Positions 51,401 to 60,995 of a stretch of DNA of 64,000 nt are shown here, piece after piece. Where the stretch lies: contig NW_008709333.1 of assembly GCF_000327385.1 (NCBI RefSeq), positions 783,545 to 847,544 on the forward strand. The letters run 5' to 3'. The position numbers were made by a program, and so were the translations under genes. The notes under the pieces were generated by a model that saw nothing but the letters and a program-made list of their open reading frames with translations, did not search any database and was not told where the DNA came from. How positions within the stretch are numbered: position 1 is the first letter of the stretch; each line of letters starts with the position of its first letter. This stretch comes from Lottia gigantea (Eukaryota; Mollusca; Gastropoda; Lottiidae).

Positions 51401-53121
51401 TCAGAACGTGAAAAAAAGAATGTTATTCCCGCCAAGTTACTAAGCGGGTTAGAAATCCAATCCTAAATAATCTCAGCAGGTTCCACTATTTTCTATCTGC
51501 CTAATTTTCGACTTTGACATATTTTTGTCAATATTTGAGGATTTATCGTGAGATTTTGTCACTTAGCCCAAGAAAAATACGGTTTTCAGTAATTGATAGA
51601 ATTTTTATCAAAGAATCCGTTAATAGATTTTAATTAAATAATTTTTAAGTTCCCGGTTACCATGGAAACTGTCGCAGAAACTTTTGCCAAACAATGACTA
51701 TCATAAAAATTATATAAAGTCTTAATTATATTTTTTTTTAAGAATTGGGTCAATTTTATGTCCCTTTTAAATTAGGTCAAATATACATCTAAACCTACAT
51801 AAATAGAATGTTTTCATTGTCAAATTAGGTTCAATACATCAATTGTAGAGCAATATAGAAATACCACTGTTAAAATAGTGCTCAATACATCTATTGGAGA
51901 TCGATACAAAAATACGGCTTTCAAAATAGTGGTCAATACATCAATTGTAGATAGATATAGAAATACCACTGTTAAAATAGTACTCAATACATCAATTATA
52001 GAGTGATATAGAAATATTAAAACAGTACCTGAAACATGTTGTTACTCAGAGTTTCACGCTATGAGATACTCAGACAACCTATCCAGTTCACATAAAATAT
52101 AAAAGTTATCGGGGGAATATTTGCGCATATTCAAGAAAAAAATGATAATACACAACAACAAAAAATAATTCAGAGAAGTCAATAACATTTTTACATAATC
52201 AAAATGGAAGAGGAAATAAGGAGTCAATCCTTCATGTTTACCACAAATATTTCAGTATTTGGTTAAATTCGTGATTCTGAAAGTTAATTTTCGTTTACCG
52301 TTTAATAACCAGTTAAATTCTTGATAGAGATGTGCATGTAATATATCGCCCACTTCACTTTGTGTATCATGCAAGCACTGGCGGCTACCTCTTTGTGAAC
52401 TTTGAAATCTTGATAATTAGCACTTTTCGATTCTCACAATAAAAAAAATTTCACAAACTTTTATTAAAAAAAATGTAAAGGAAACGCAATGATTTTACTC
52501 TTGATTGAATGTCTTGAGAAATAACCTTAATGTCGGCGTAAGGCAGGGAGCGGTATTAGCACCGTTCTTATTCTAAATTTTAGCAAATAAACCAAAGACG
52601 TTTAAATCTATTTGGTATTTTTTTTTTAATTTTGTAAGATTTCTTAATGGATTCTTTTACAAGACGCAAATAATTAGCGATTTATTAATTAATTACGGTG
52701 ATAACTCAAAATTGCAATAGCTTATACATGCATACAAAATTGAACAAATTTGGATGTTATCTATTTGATTCAATTGAATTATCAATTTTGATGTTGATAA
52801 ATAAATGTTATAAATCTGACATGAGAGTATATCATTTGATAAAATGAAACTTTGAAACACGGAGTCAGATATTATTAATATAAGAACTTATTATAGGAAT
52901 AGAGAACGAAACTAGAAAATTGCCTTACCTTTATCCATGTCCGGGTGTCGTTTGGTTCCTAATATTCCATCAATCGTATGCTGATTATAATTGCCCACTT
53001 TAGAGTCTGATAAACGTCCAGAATTTGTCAAAAAATCATCACCATTTTCCATATTGAGGGCAGTTAGCGAGGGATATCCATCAAAAACACGAGCAGATTT
53101 GACAAGACCAGCAGAAGTCAT
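24425..53121 (-). CDS. Alx: Alx paired-class homeobox transcription factor (four exons, one incomplete)
   Basis: Coding exons, 5' to 3': 52929-53121 (phase 1 end), 45217-45385 (5' part missing), 28225-28362, 24425-24820. Exon 1 encodes 64 residues with HTIDGILG, an octapeptide/eh1-like motif of the kind that recruits Groucho. Exon 2 encodes the basic lead-in KRKKRRNR and homeodomain residues to Gln46. Exon 3 begins [10 protein letters not shown], so the split falls between residues 46 and 47, the classic paired-class site, with Gln50. [17 protein letters not shown] and RKRERFGQ, plus [12 protein letters not shown] and NPW downstream, match Alx/Cart1 rather than Arx or aristaless. Exon 4 has five AANQ-type repeats and ends with an OAR motif, [15 protein letters not shown]. 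Alx proteins bind palindromic TAAT sites as dimers and act in mesenchyme and skeleton formation in deuterostomes. Exon 2 runs into vector at 45386 and the preceding residues are lost in the gap. Confidence 0.92.
25480..25604. mobile_element. Small foldback MITE (family C)
   Basis: Ends are inverted: GGCGCTCTCACACTCTAGCG at the left and CGCTATGGTGTGAGAACC at the right. An inner pair, CGAACGCAACTC and GAGTTGCGTTCG, is perfectly inverted around a short centre. The same end, CACTATGGTGTGAGAG, occurs at 44106-44125. No coding capacity. Confidence 0.75.
25915..26345. repeat. Diverged ~21-bp tandem repeat (AGAACGTTAAATTATAAATTTT type), array 1
   Basis: Some 20 imperfect units built on TTAGAACGTT followed by AAATTATAAATT-like sequence. 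Units are spaced 18-30 bp and more diverged than in the second array at 27525-27960. Confidence 0.85.
26679..26987. mobile_element. MITE family A, full palindromic copy
   Basis: A 309-bp near-palindrome. The left end ATCTTCACAAGCTATTGCG is inverted against the right end GCTTGACATTGTGAAGAT. Long arms of about 140 bp meet near 26830 and include CGACAGAAAGTCTGTAAA against CAGCCTTTCTGTCGAGG. Inner blocks match the copy at 5055-5300. It separates the two 21-bp arrays. Confidence 0.85.
27525..27960. repeat. ~21-bp tandem repeat, array 2
   Basis: About 20 units of TTTAGAACGTTACATTATAA type. A higher-order pattern of three units (TTTTAGAACATTACATTATA, then TTTAGAACGTTACATGATAA) recurs at 27655-27870. 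It is more regular, so probably younger, than array 1. Confidence 0.95.
28506..28562 (+). repeat. 17-bp direct repeat, three copies
   Basis: TTTTTTCATAATCCAAAAT occurs three times in a row with almost no divergence, suggesting a recent slippage event. Confidence 0.9.
28960..29500 (+). repeat. Tandem ~100-150-bp units with AACCTAACCT tracts
   Basis: Four diverged units each carry a GGGCTTATATGTGTC-like block, a GTATGATAAACTACGATCTG-like block and (in some) GTGTATGGAATAATAA, separated by runs of CCTAA/ACACAACCTAAC. The CCTAA runs are not the animal telomere repeat, because they lack the third A of CCCTAA. Confidence 0.8.
29871..30195. mobile_element. MITE family D
   Basis: Left end CCCTGCGTTCAATTGG is inverted against the right end AACAATCGAATGCAGCG. 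Inner sequences are rich in AACAAAAC and AAACGTTTT blocks in both directions. A related copy lies at about 40641-40983, whose right end is ACTGAACGCAGGG. Confidence 0.65.
32885..32960 (+). mobile_element. SINE family S, central fragment
   Basis: Contains GGGACAATAAACCTAGACGC, CCAAGCTGTGCACGTTAAAG and then GATTCAGAGAG, matching the SINE body around 22925-22975. Both ends are missing or unrecognisable. Confidence 0.65.
33783..33960 (-). mobile_element. MITE family A, one arm with a duplicated end
   Basis: The end block ATCTTCACAATGTCAAGCTA followed by TTACGAACTTC appears twice in tandem, followed by a CGTCTAATACCATGACTGC block and GATTTGATTGG-like inner sequence. The second arm is not present. 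Confidence 0.75.
34060..34175 (-). repeat. Diverged minisatellite family M, about three units
   Basis: CTACTGTTCTGTACCTTTTA, CTACTATTCTGTACCTAA and CAACTGCTCTGTAACTTGG follow one another at roughly the family M spacing, in the same orientation as 46415-47395. Confidence 0.6.
34445..35385 (+). repeat. 14-bp minisatellite (ATGATTTAGGGAGT), ~65 copies
   Basis: Nearly 1 kb of the 14-bp unit. Variants include AAGATTTAGGGAGT, ATGATTTAAGGAGT and ATGATTTAGGGTGT. A marker block, GTATGTAAGATTTAGTGAG, recurs at about 34485, 34557, 34708 and 34999, showing higher-order duplication. Each unit contains TTAGGG, but the 14-bp phase and inter-unit sequence show it is not a telomere array. It lies in Alx intron 2. 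Confidence 0.97.
35425..35705 (-). repeat. 15-bp tandem repeat (AACATCAGTCCTTAG type)
   Basis: About 17 units, tightly conserved at 35440-35540 and diverging toward 35700. An open frame across it translates only to LRTDV repeats and is not a gene. Confidence 0.92.
36438..36505 (+). repeat. Dispersed repeat E, copy 1
   Basis: GTGGACTCCTCTACAGAGAA, GTACCATCAGGTGTTTTGAA and AAGAGTAAGCA are matched in reverse complement at 43995-44062. The two copies form an inverted pair 7.5 kb apart. Confidence 0.7.
40641..40983. mobile_element. MITE family D-like element
   Basis: The left part has CGCTTTGATAAAACAGTTTT and the right part AGCTTTTATCAAAACGGAT, in inverted orientation. The right terminus ACTGAACGCAGGG matches the reverse complement of the left end of 29871-30195. 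The left boundary is less certain. Confidence 0.5.
41960..42060 (-). repeat. Diverged minisatellite family M units
   Basis: AAATGAAATGAAATTTTATG, CCCTACTGTTCAGCACTTAA and CCTACTGTACCTTATTC show the order of the reverse-oriented family M unit. They overlap the open frame 41683-42075, which I reject as a gene. Confidence 0.5.
43075..43230. mobile_element. Foldback element with perfect 42-bp inverted arms
   Basis: The left arm 43075-43116 and right arm 43189-43230 are perfect reverse complements over 42 bp, starting TATGGAAGGCGGAATGGC. The 72-bp centre is AT-rich. Terminal TA dinucleotides could be a TA target duplication, as in Tc1/mariner-derived MITEs. The lack of any mismatch suggests a recent origin or gene conversion between arms. 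Confidence 0.85.
43995..44062 (-). repeat. Dispersed repeat E, copy 2
   Basis: Reverse complement of 36438-36505, with a few substitutions (for example one added A in the GAAAAAGAG block). Confidence 0.7.
44703..44765 (+). repeat. 27-bp direct repeat, 2.3 copies
   Basis: AACGTGCAACTTGCAATTAT followed by CATCAT is repeated exactly twice, then the first bases again. This is recent slippage. Confidence 0.9.
45386..45416 (+). other. Cloning-vector polylinker (pBluescript type), contamination
   Basis: ATCGAATTCCTGCAGCCCGG followed by GGGATCCACTA is the EcoRV half-site, EcoRI, PstI, SmaI and BamHI order of the pBluescript polylinker. It begins exactly at an EcoRV blunt half-site (ATC) and runs into the assembly gap. 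It replaces the upstream part of Alx exon 2. Confidence 0.95.
45417..45466. other. Assembly gap, 50 N
   Basis: Fifty undetermined bases. This is a round placeholder length, so the true gap size is unknown. It is followed by 18 G (45467-45484), which may be a low-quality read end. Confidence 0.99.
45535..45595 (+). repeat. SINE/minisatellite tail fragment
   Basis: AGTAAGACACAGATTGGAAC, AGAAGAGTAAGGCGTAAGAC and CCATTTTATTTC align loosely with the SINE tail at 15836-15889 and the end of the copy at 56420-56590. Confidence 0.45.
46415..47395 (-). repeat. Minisatellite family M array with two unit subtypes
   Basis: Some 20 tandem units in reverse orientation to 1-305 and 9269-9785. The first seven (to about 46738) are almost identical ~46-50-bp units with ATATCCGACTGTTTTGCACC. 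The rest are ~51-bp units with TATATCCTACTGTTCTGTAT and more variation. The first block therefore looks like a recent local amplification. The right edge runs straight into a SINE 3' end. Confidence 0.95.
47396..47475 (-). mobile_element. SINE family S 3' end joined to the minisatellite
   Basis: GAGCTGATGAAGACGGGCAA and GTGGTGGGCAATGGG correspond to the reverse complement of the SINE 3' part (GCCCGTCTTCATTAGCCC region). In SINE orientation the array directly follows the SINE end, as the tail does at 15745-15889. Confidence 0.65.
48547..48630 (+). ncRNA. Hammerhead-ribozyme-like repeat, copy H2
   Basis: CTGATGA at 48554-48560, then a segment with AACAC and GTGTT that can pair, then GAAAC at 48581-48585, then a tail ending ATACCATAATAT. 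Relative to H1 (AACAA/TTGTT) the stem has changed on both sides, keeping base pairing. This favours a structured RNA in the ancestor. Confidence 0.45.
49000..49062 (+). repeat. Dispersed repeat shared with CNBD2-like intron 4
   Basis: TTTGGCCAAGGACCAGCTGG then TAGAAAGGATCCT match the reverse complement of 17210-17245. Confidence 0.6.
50006..50052 (+). repeat. Poly-T stretch
   Basis: Two long T runs separated by short interruptions. It could be the reverse-oriented tail of a retroposed sequence, but no body was recognised beside it. Confidence 0.85.
51825..52030 (+). repeat. ~58-bp tandem repeat, about 3.5 units
   Basis: Each unit has CAATACATCAATTGTAGA, a GATATAGAAATACCACTG block and TTAAAATAGT. 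Units diverge by several substitutions. Confidence 0.88.
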
Positions 53122-53420
53122 GTTTTGGTAGAAAATCTCGCGCTAATATTCTAATCAGCAACTGTTTAGATTCTTAATTCCTCGCTCTTCTCGACTTAAT
53201 CAGTTAATAGACTTAAAGAACTATTTTAAACTACTTAGTCGGGTCTTATTCCACTAGCTTAAACACATTACAATACCATCACTCTCTTCTTAGACTGACA
53301 GTAGCTCCTCCCATCTCATTAATATTCATGAGGTTCCATCTTAGCGCCACGTTAATTCGTTCCATTCTCCAGACTATTGTCAGTAATGAGAAGTAATGCC
53401 TGCTATTTTCTGCCATCAAG
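53122..53420 (-). promoter_or_regulatory. Probable Alx 5' UTR and promoter region
   Basis: Immediately upstream of the Alx ATG (context CAAAACATGACT). It contains CTCATTAATATTCATGAG near 53316, a TAAT and octamer-like homeodomain/POU type site with partial dyad symmetry. No TATA box was firmly identified. Confidence 0.3.
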
Positions 53421-53904
53421 AATTATCCCCAACCACTAAATAATCTCAACAAAGAAACCAAATTTCTTCTTTAACTTGAGAATTGTTATAGAATTTGACC
53501 CACTTTGTATCTTTTTAGACTTTTTACTGTTAAATAGTTCAAAATTCTTTCTGATTTGATCTGAAATTCAAGCAGTTCTTTGCTTTATAAATTGGGAAAT
53601 CGAAAATATAAATACAACTGTCAGTGAAGTGATAAAATTCGGCAAATATAAATTCTATTCAGCGATTTACTTCGTATATTTTCAAATATCAATATCATGG
53701 TCTAAAAGTACTGTATATGATTTATACGCCATGGAAAAAAAGGTTCAAAATCGGACTTTCTCTTTTTTCTTTTTCAAAACCAAATAACCATGTTATAATC
53801 AAATGAAATTCATAAGTATTACTCCCTCTTTTGACATTATTGAAAAGATATTTCATTGGCATAATTTTTAAATTTACTGGCCACATAGGAATGGGGCATA
53901 AAAT

Positions 53905-53955
53905 TCCATTCTATTAAGCTAGTAAGATACAGAACAGTGGGGCGTAATAGGTGCA
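53905..53955 (+). repeat. Solo minisatellite family M unit
   Basis: AAATTCCATTCTATTAAGCT then AGTAAGATACAGAACAGTGG is a single diverged unit of family M, in the orientation of 1-305. Confidence 0.7.
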
Positions 53956-54358
53956 GGGTCGTAGATCGAAAACCAATTGCATTTTTGTATCTTTTTGCAT
54001 AATACCTTTTATCCTTTATTTCCAAACGTGCCATGCAGTTCCGAAAAAAAACAATTTAAAGCTGATGGGAAGAAATTCATTCAGTTATCCCAAAAACTTG
54101 TCGGATAAAGTTTTCTACTATTCTAAGAGATCCATTAAAATTCTAGATTCAAATGCAATATGGCTAATAGCAAATATCGCTTTGATTTATCAAAGTTAAA
54201 TTATGGGGTAAAACAAGGAGTCCTTATTAGATCTATTCTATTACATCATTTAAAAAAAGGACCTTGCTCCATTCCGTTAAATTCTGGATTTTTGTCGCAT
54301 TCCAGCTCTTTAGCTCGAGTTTTATTTGACTAAATCTCATCTCATACTTTTGTCAAGT

Positions 54359-54383
54359 GTTTCGGATACAAGATACTCATCAG
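54359..54383 (-). ncRNA. Hammerhead-like core, copy H5
   Basis: On the minus strand: CTGATGAG, a short segment, then CGAAAC. This is the textbook spelling of the two hammerhead core boxes with the G-C closing pair. The rest of the stem pairs only partly, and no stem III/cleavage site was convincing. Flanks do not clearly match H1 and H2. Confidence 0.3.
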
Positions 54384-54689
54384 GACTGCTTGTTTTGAAA
54401 AATGGAAGCTTACTTTCCAATACAGTCATATAACTTTTTGACTTCAGAAAATTGTTCTGTTTATTTTGATCTAGATACATAATTCTATCTTCTTAAAACG
54501 TGTTTTATATGTTTTCATTTAAGAATATCATTTTTTTAGTTTCACTTTTCAACTATTTTCAAATTTCAAAATTCTGATTCATATCCCAGTTTCAGAATAA
54601 AATCACGATTCTTTCAAAAAAGATATTTTCAAAATTCTGAAAATTGTGGTTTTTGGTTTGTTCTTGAGTTGTTAGTCACAGATTTTGAA

Positions 54690-54980
54690 CACATGTGACA
54701 ATGCGGACTGCCCCCTGTCGTGCTGTGGACTGTGGGAGAAAATATTCAAATTGGCAACCACCCTGGGATAACAACTTGGTCTGTGGTAAGAATTTTAATT
54801 AGATTATAAAGATGTGACGCGATAGGATTTGATGTTGAAGGGGAGAAGAGATAAAAATATGAAATTTAAAATTAAATCGTAGTCTCTGACACCACGACTT
54901 CTTCTGTCTTTCGTCGCAGCTTTGCGTAGACAATGATGTACTGGATGATAGAGGCAAATTCAATCGAAAAATTTGTTACA
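54690..54980 (+). other. Exon-like GC-rich island, possible two-exon small transcript
   Basis: 54700-54784 is clearly richer in G+C than its flanks and ends at a good donor, CTGTGGTAAGA. A pyrimidine-rich acceptor, CTGTCTTTCGTCGCAG, precedes 54921. One frame through both parts is open without a start codon and ends ...KICYTVSI; another begins MRTAPCRAVDCGRKYS but stops soon after the junction. I recognise no domain. It could be a fragment of a gene, a non-coding RNA or nothing. Confidence 0.2.
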
Positions 54981-56419
54981 CTGTGTCAATTTAATAGAAT
55001 AATTTTACTTATAATTTGCTATTTTCATTTTAAGATTTATTTCTTCTTAGCTTGGTTGTTATTACGTTTCTTTCTCTTGATAATGTCTTTTTTCAAATTA
55101 ATAAACCCTGATGAAATACTGAAATAAGTTAGATGCATGAATATGCGACTTTTGAGATATTTTATTAAGAAATTGAATCCCACAAAATTGTTACAACTAA
55201 ACATTTTATTTCATGGAATGAGACGTTGACTCAGAGGTCGAACAAACATTTTCAAATCATAACTAAAAATAGATTTGATTTTTGCAACGTTTTATCTGCA
55301 TTTTTGATAGGTTTGTAAAAAAAATTCTGGTTCGTTAAATATAGATAGCGATTGTCTTTATTATTGCGTATTATTGTATGTCATTTATTTACACACTGAA
55401 TGAGAAGGGACAAAGAAGTTCACCCTGTTTGATACCTTGATCATTAGTCTCGAAAATTGAAATTTTTGAAATACTGTATTCTAATTGGCCAATAAAACTA
55501 ATTTAAAACCAAGTAATCAGATGAAGAGAATGTAAAAATCATTACTTGAAAGTTAATCTGTGAATTATAACAATCACTCATCACCTCTGTGAATATAAAA
55601 TTCAAGTAAATATTTAAACTAAATATATTATCAATGTTAATGATAATTTCTTAATTTGGAGAGTAATATTTCCAGGAAAAATATAAGCGATTTGCTACCT
55701 GAAAATACTTTTACTTGTAATATTGGATTATGGTACGTCCGATAAAAAAGACAAAAGATAGCAATCACAACAGCCATTCTATAATATTTTTCTCTATAAA
55801 ATGTTCTCAATTATTTTGATCACAGTTATAGTTTAAGCTTTCAAAATTAATATATATTGTACATTTTGGTATTTATTATTTATATATATGTTGAATATGA
55901 AAGGCTGAATAAGACAACCCTGTATCAAGCCTATTTATTCAATTTGAATGTTTTCGACTCAATAATAAATTTCAATCCAGAAATGTTAGTAGCCAATGAA
56001 CAAAATAAATACACAAACAGAAAAAAGGTGGTGGTGGGGGATTTATGGGTTGTAGGAAAACAAGCAAGTTTACAGACAAATATGATATGAACAGAAGTTT
56101 CAAAGGCACAGCCAAAGAACACTGTATCTTTGACAAAGAGAGTCGTGTACCTTGAGAAAGAGTAAGCGTACTCTGTGTCCGAAAGCATACTCTGTATCCG
56201 TTCCGAGGCATTGTAAGTAATCGGTTTACCAAGACCAGTGAAATAATATTCACAAAATGATTAAGTATTTATATTGCTTATGAATATAAACAACTATCTG
56301 CCATTACTGATCTCCCTGATCCGTCCAAAAATGTCATAAGCAGGCTACCCAATGTTTTTGCATGAACATGTACAGTTTTGTATGGACACTTGCCCTCTCG
56401 TGCTTTCTATGATTAAACA

Positions 56420-56590
56420 GAATAAACTGAAGACCTGTGTGCTACAGGCTGTGAAAAAATAGTAGGCTGATGCCCGTCAAAATTTCCCTCATTACACACT
56501 GCATTGCGTTACCTATCTTCTTTGACTCAATTAAGACTGGTGCAGAAGAGTAAGAAGTAAATTCATTCATTCATTCATTCATTTTATTTT
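56420..56590 (+). mobile_element. SINE family S, 3' half with ATTC tail
   Basis: GTGTGCTACAGGCTGTGAAA, AAAATTTCCCTCATTACACA and CTGCATTGCGTTACCTATCT match the SINE body. The tail GGTGCAGAAGAGTAAGAAGT leads into about six ATTC units. Confidence 0.85.
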
Positions 56591-59204
56591 TGATTAAATG
56601 GACAGTTTCCTCCAGTTTTATATTTCTATGCACCAGACCAAGTCTGTTCTGTATTTAACAATATCAAAGAACGAAGGAAACAATAATATTTATCAGTAAA
56701 AATGAAAATGTTTCTAAAATAATGAGTAAGAATTGTGTTGTTTACGGTGGAAAATGGAGTTTATTTGGCATCAAAGACCCGAGAATCTGTAAATATATCG
56801 TAACGTTTAGTCGTCACGTGGTTACCGGTTGGAAAACACTTATACTATACAAAAGATGGATTTTTTATTTCATTAATTTACTCCTGAGAACTAAATTATA
56901 TACGGTACAGGAGAGCGAATTTCAGAATTTCGGAAAAGAGTAAATTATAACATTTCGATAATATTACTCTAGCCTTTATCATGTAACAGTTCACTTACTT
57001 TGTAGTTCTTCAAAAACACACGATGATGCATCAAACTACAAATTAGTGAATAATAATTCAATATAATATGATTTGCGACAAAATTCATTTCGACTTTTGA
57101 TCATTTCAGAAATTGCTCAAACATCCGAAAATACAATTGTCACCGTCTTCGTTGTAAAATTGTAAAAAAAAAAATTTCATATGATGTCAGATTATTGCGA
57201 TAGGATAATTTACATTCTTGTATCTCAACAGGCATGAATCAGGGATAGCTTTTTGGTCCTTGCTTTTGCAAAGAGTCTGTCAATATTTTTTTCAAATTAG
57301 AGATAAATGCAAAAAAGAATTGGGAGAAGCTAATTTTCCAGATAATTTTTACTCCTATTTATTTTACAACTTGAAAGTGTGAGCCTAAAAGTTTCACCCA
57401 CCGTCCTTCATCTATTGTCAACCGGCATAGAATCGTTTCTCGTACATCCTGCCAGGGCTCAGGGTTTATTTATTTACCTTATTAAAAACATATTCACCAT
57501 GTAATATGAAGGGCAAGGGAGGTAACTTTATCTGCCTAGCCAATAAATAACATTTAATAAAAGGTCAGTGAATGTTTGCCAGTTGATGTCAGATAATTTC
57601 ACATGTATATTGTATTCATTTTTATACTTTATATTGTTTCTTTAATATTTGGGCTATTCCCTTCTCCTCCCCATAATCTAACCCTTACATAACTACCTTT
57701 TAATTTCCTTATATCGATTTCCTTTAAGGGAGTAAAAGGCATTTCCCTGGTTTAAGGATAATGCATGCATCATCGCCATAATCCCTTATGTGTAATATTT
57801 CAAAATCTTCAAAATCCTTCATCTAATCTCATAACTTTTCATTCAACTGTATATCAACATTAAAATTATAAAAAAAAACGATTTTCTTATTATTTTTGTA
57901 AAAAAATGGGATTTTTTTAAACGTAACGATGAAGCAAAATGTCAATTTGCAAATTCATTTTTCCATAAATCAAAATCGAGTAGACGCTCACTTGAATTAC
58001 AAGATACATCCTTCGGATCTTAATCAAAAAATTTAGATTTTTTTGTTAAAAATATTGGCATTTGACATGAATGAAATCATTACATTATTATTTTATCTTT
58101 ATTAATGTTTTGAATATTTTAATTCAACCCTAAAAGTATGATGTGACTGTCAAAAAATGGGGCTACACAACAATAAAAAACAGTTAAAAATACGACAAAG
58201 TAATAGGAAATAGTGTTAACAGAATCATTTATGTATGTGGACTCTCCGAATAGAATGACACACGTTGTCTACTGCCACAAGAAAAATACTACCCCCTGTT
58301 CACCGACCAGCCCTAGATCTATATAATATCCCACTGATTCTATGATTGTGTAATACAATACGAGGAAATGTCACCAATAATCATCCTGAGATAAGCCAGA
58401 ATATAAACACTACAGTTGACAAGCATCCAGTTTACTTTCGTTTTATCTTTTTAATCAAGATAATCATTCCCCAATTTTAATAATCCCCCGCCATCTTAGT
58501 CTACCCAAATAAAACTGACAAGATAACTCAAACAAAATAATTTCCTAGCTGATATCTCACTCTGCTCTGTTCATTTTCATTAAATAGGAATTATTTTAAG
58601 GGGGTTGGTTAACTTTTGACCTGGCGCGTGAGATGACGTTATTGACAACATCAGCGTTATTTCGTCAAATTAGTTGACAATGCGCATGCGTTTGGGATCA
58701 AATTCGTCCAGGCTGACGTCTGGTGCGATAACATATTAGTTGAATAAAGAAACAAAGTATTAATTTTCGATATTTATAAGAACTGTGGTCAGTTGTATGA
58801 AACAAAACGTCGCCTGCTGACCGTCAGTTCTGATTCCTAATTAGCATTAACTTGTTATTTCAATTTCTCACCAGGTAGCCTCGGTATGAATATCCCGCCA
58901 TGTTGCACGTGATTCACAGCTCGTGAAGAAATTCTTATCGTCTGGTGAATATGAAAGTCAATAAACAGAGAAATAGAATAATGTAAATAAAATTAGGGGG
59001 TCAAGACTGGTAAAAATTCACCCATGTTTCTGTGCTAAAATTATTTTATCAGTAGTTACCTATTTCTGGAAGAAAAACTGTAGTGTGTCTGAATAATCTA
59101 AATTTTCAAAATCGAATATTAACGTTATGAAATTCGATAAAGAATTCTGTAATATTTTATATTTTAAGTGATTTGTTCAAACGCGTTCAACGAACATTTA
59201 TCAA

Positions 59205-59412
59205 TTCATAGTAACATCTATCATTGTATAACTTATTAATTCACTGTATCATTTATTAATTCATTGTATCATTTATTAATTCATTGTATCATTTATTAAT
59301 TCACTGTATCATTTATTAATTCATTGTATCATTTGTTAATTCATTGTATCATTTATTAATTCATTGTATCATTTATTAATTCATTGTATCATTTATTAAT
59401 TCATTGCAACAT
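59205..59412 (+). repeat. 20-bp tandem repeat, ~10 copies
   Basis: Unit TATCATTTATTAATTCATTG with few substitutions. The first and last units are diverged, as is usual for array edges. Confidence 0.97.
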
Positions 59413-60138
59413 CTGAATTTGAATTTTACGAAATTGAGATTCGTGTATTTTCTTTTTAATTTGTCATTCGTTTTAATTTTTTTTTACCTTAAAAAAGTTT
59501 TTTGATTGTCTGTTATAAAATAATTGTATTCAATTATCAGTTAGCTCTTCAGACATAAAAATTCCGAGAGTTTCCTTCAATTCTAGCGGACTTTTATTGT
59601 GTATATATTCCATTTTCTTATCGTTTGTTTTACCGTCATTCCTCCAATTTAGTTGTTAATTTATTCGTTGTGTAATCTAAATCTAAAATGAAAAGTTAAA
59701 CATGTGAATTTGATTAAAACATTGAAGTGAATATTTAAAAGTGGTCTGGTCTTTATTAAAATCTCGTTTCCCATTAGAATTTTACTGTGAAATCGACCAG
59801 AGTCAGATTTTTACATCAACTTTCATTTTACATGTCAAATTTGTCGTGGATTTTATTAATTTGTCAAAGGCCGTGTTTTAAATTTGTATTTTGTTTATAT
59901 ATTACTTAATTTTTATAGAATTATCTCTAAATCTCTCACTTAGTTCTGAGTTTACTGGCATTTCTTTTAGGACATTCGGTCTGACGTTCTTTGGTGCAAT
60001 TTTTTAAAATGTACATTAAGAATACAAACTTTTAGTCTGAATTTTGGAATAATAAAAAGAATACGTTTGTTTAAATTTGAATCCAAAAATATTTTTTTTA
60101 TTTATTTTATTACTTTCAACGTTTTCTTTATGGATAAA

Positions 60139-60218
60139 TAATATAATAATAATAATAATAATAATATAATAATTATAATAATAATAATAATAATAATATA
60201 ATAATAATAATAATAATA

Positions 60219-60268
<50 letters not shown>

Positions 60269-60285
60269 TAATAATAATAATAATA
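60139..60285 (+). repeat. (AAT)n microsatellite
   Basis: About 147 bp of AAT triplets with several ATAT slips. Frames across it encode only Ile/Tyr/Leu runs. Confidence 0.98.
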
Positions 60286-60739
60286 AATTCTATTAATGAT
60301 AATTGAATTATTCAAATCTAAAACGATTTTTATTTAAATATAATTTGTCATTAAACTACTTTACCAATGGTCTAAATAAAACAAATGGCCGCGACATGGT
60401 GTTGTAGACTTTACAATAAAGTTATTTAAATATTGGAGAAAATTAATAAGGAGCACTTTACTGTTTTAATCTGCCCCTAGTTTGAAAAAAAATTACTGGC
60501 CTTAAATTATATTTAGGTTCTGTCACATATACCTCAATAATACCGCGGGAAAATGATGTTTAAATGACGTCACAAGAGATATTAGGTAATGGCTGATGTT
60601 TAGATCAGACGACCAAGTCAAAGACAAGAAAATGGCGAAGTTTATTTGATAAGGATCTTATTTCAAACTTTAATTCTTTAAATTACATCCTGCTGGCAAT
60701 GGTTTATTTTAAATCACTGTTTATCTCCACGTAATCTCT

Positions 60740-60995
60740 GTCTAGATAAATATATGGTCAAACTTTTACTTACACAGACTTTTCACAGAGTAGGTGACAA
60801 GAGTGGCATAGCCTGCATGGTAAGGAGATGAGATGAGAGGGGGTGAAGGCGGTATGTGTCTGTGGTGGTGCGCTAGGGGGCGGAGGGATGGGTAGAGCGT
60901 ATGTTTCCGACCATAGAAATGATAAATATATAACTTTTACTTATACACAATTTCACTGAGTAGACCAAGGTGACAAGACTAGTTCCAATATTCCT
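60740..60995 (+). repeat. Diverged direct duplication
   Basis: GATAAATATATGGTCAAACT/TTTACTTACACAGA/TTTCACAGAGTAGGTGACAA (60745-60803) is repeated in diverged form at 60919-60978 (GATAAATATATAACTTTTAC, TTTCACTGAGTAGACC, GGTGACAAGA). The spacing is about 175 bp. Confidence 0.6.

Larger units (their letters stand above)
45485..52928 (-). other. Alx intron 1 (7.4 kb visible)
   Basis: Runs from the gap to the exon 1 donor at 52928. It holds the reverse-oriented family M array with an attached SINE end (46415-47475), a hammerhead-like repeat (48547-48630), a poly-T stretch (50006-50052) and a ~58-bp tandem repeat (51825-52030). No nested gene was recognised. The missing 5' part of exon 2 should lie at or in the gap. 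Confidence 0.75.

Noticed and set aside
60016-60315. Minus-strand frame of Ile/Leu/Tyr runs
   Set aside because: It is a translation of the (AAT)n microsatellite.
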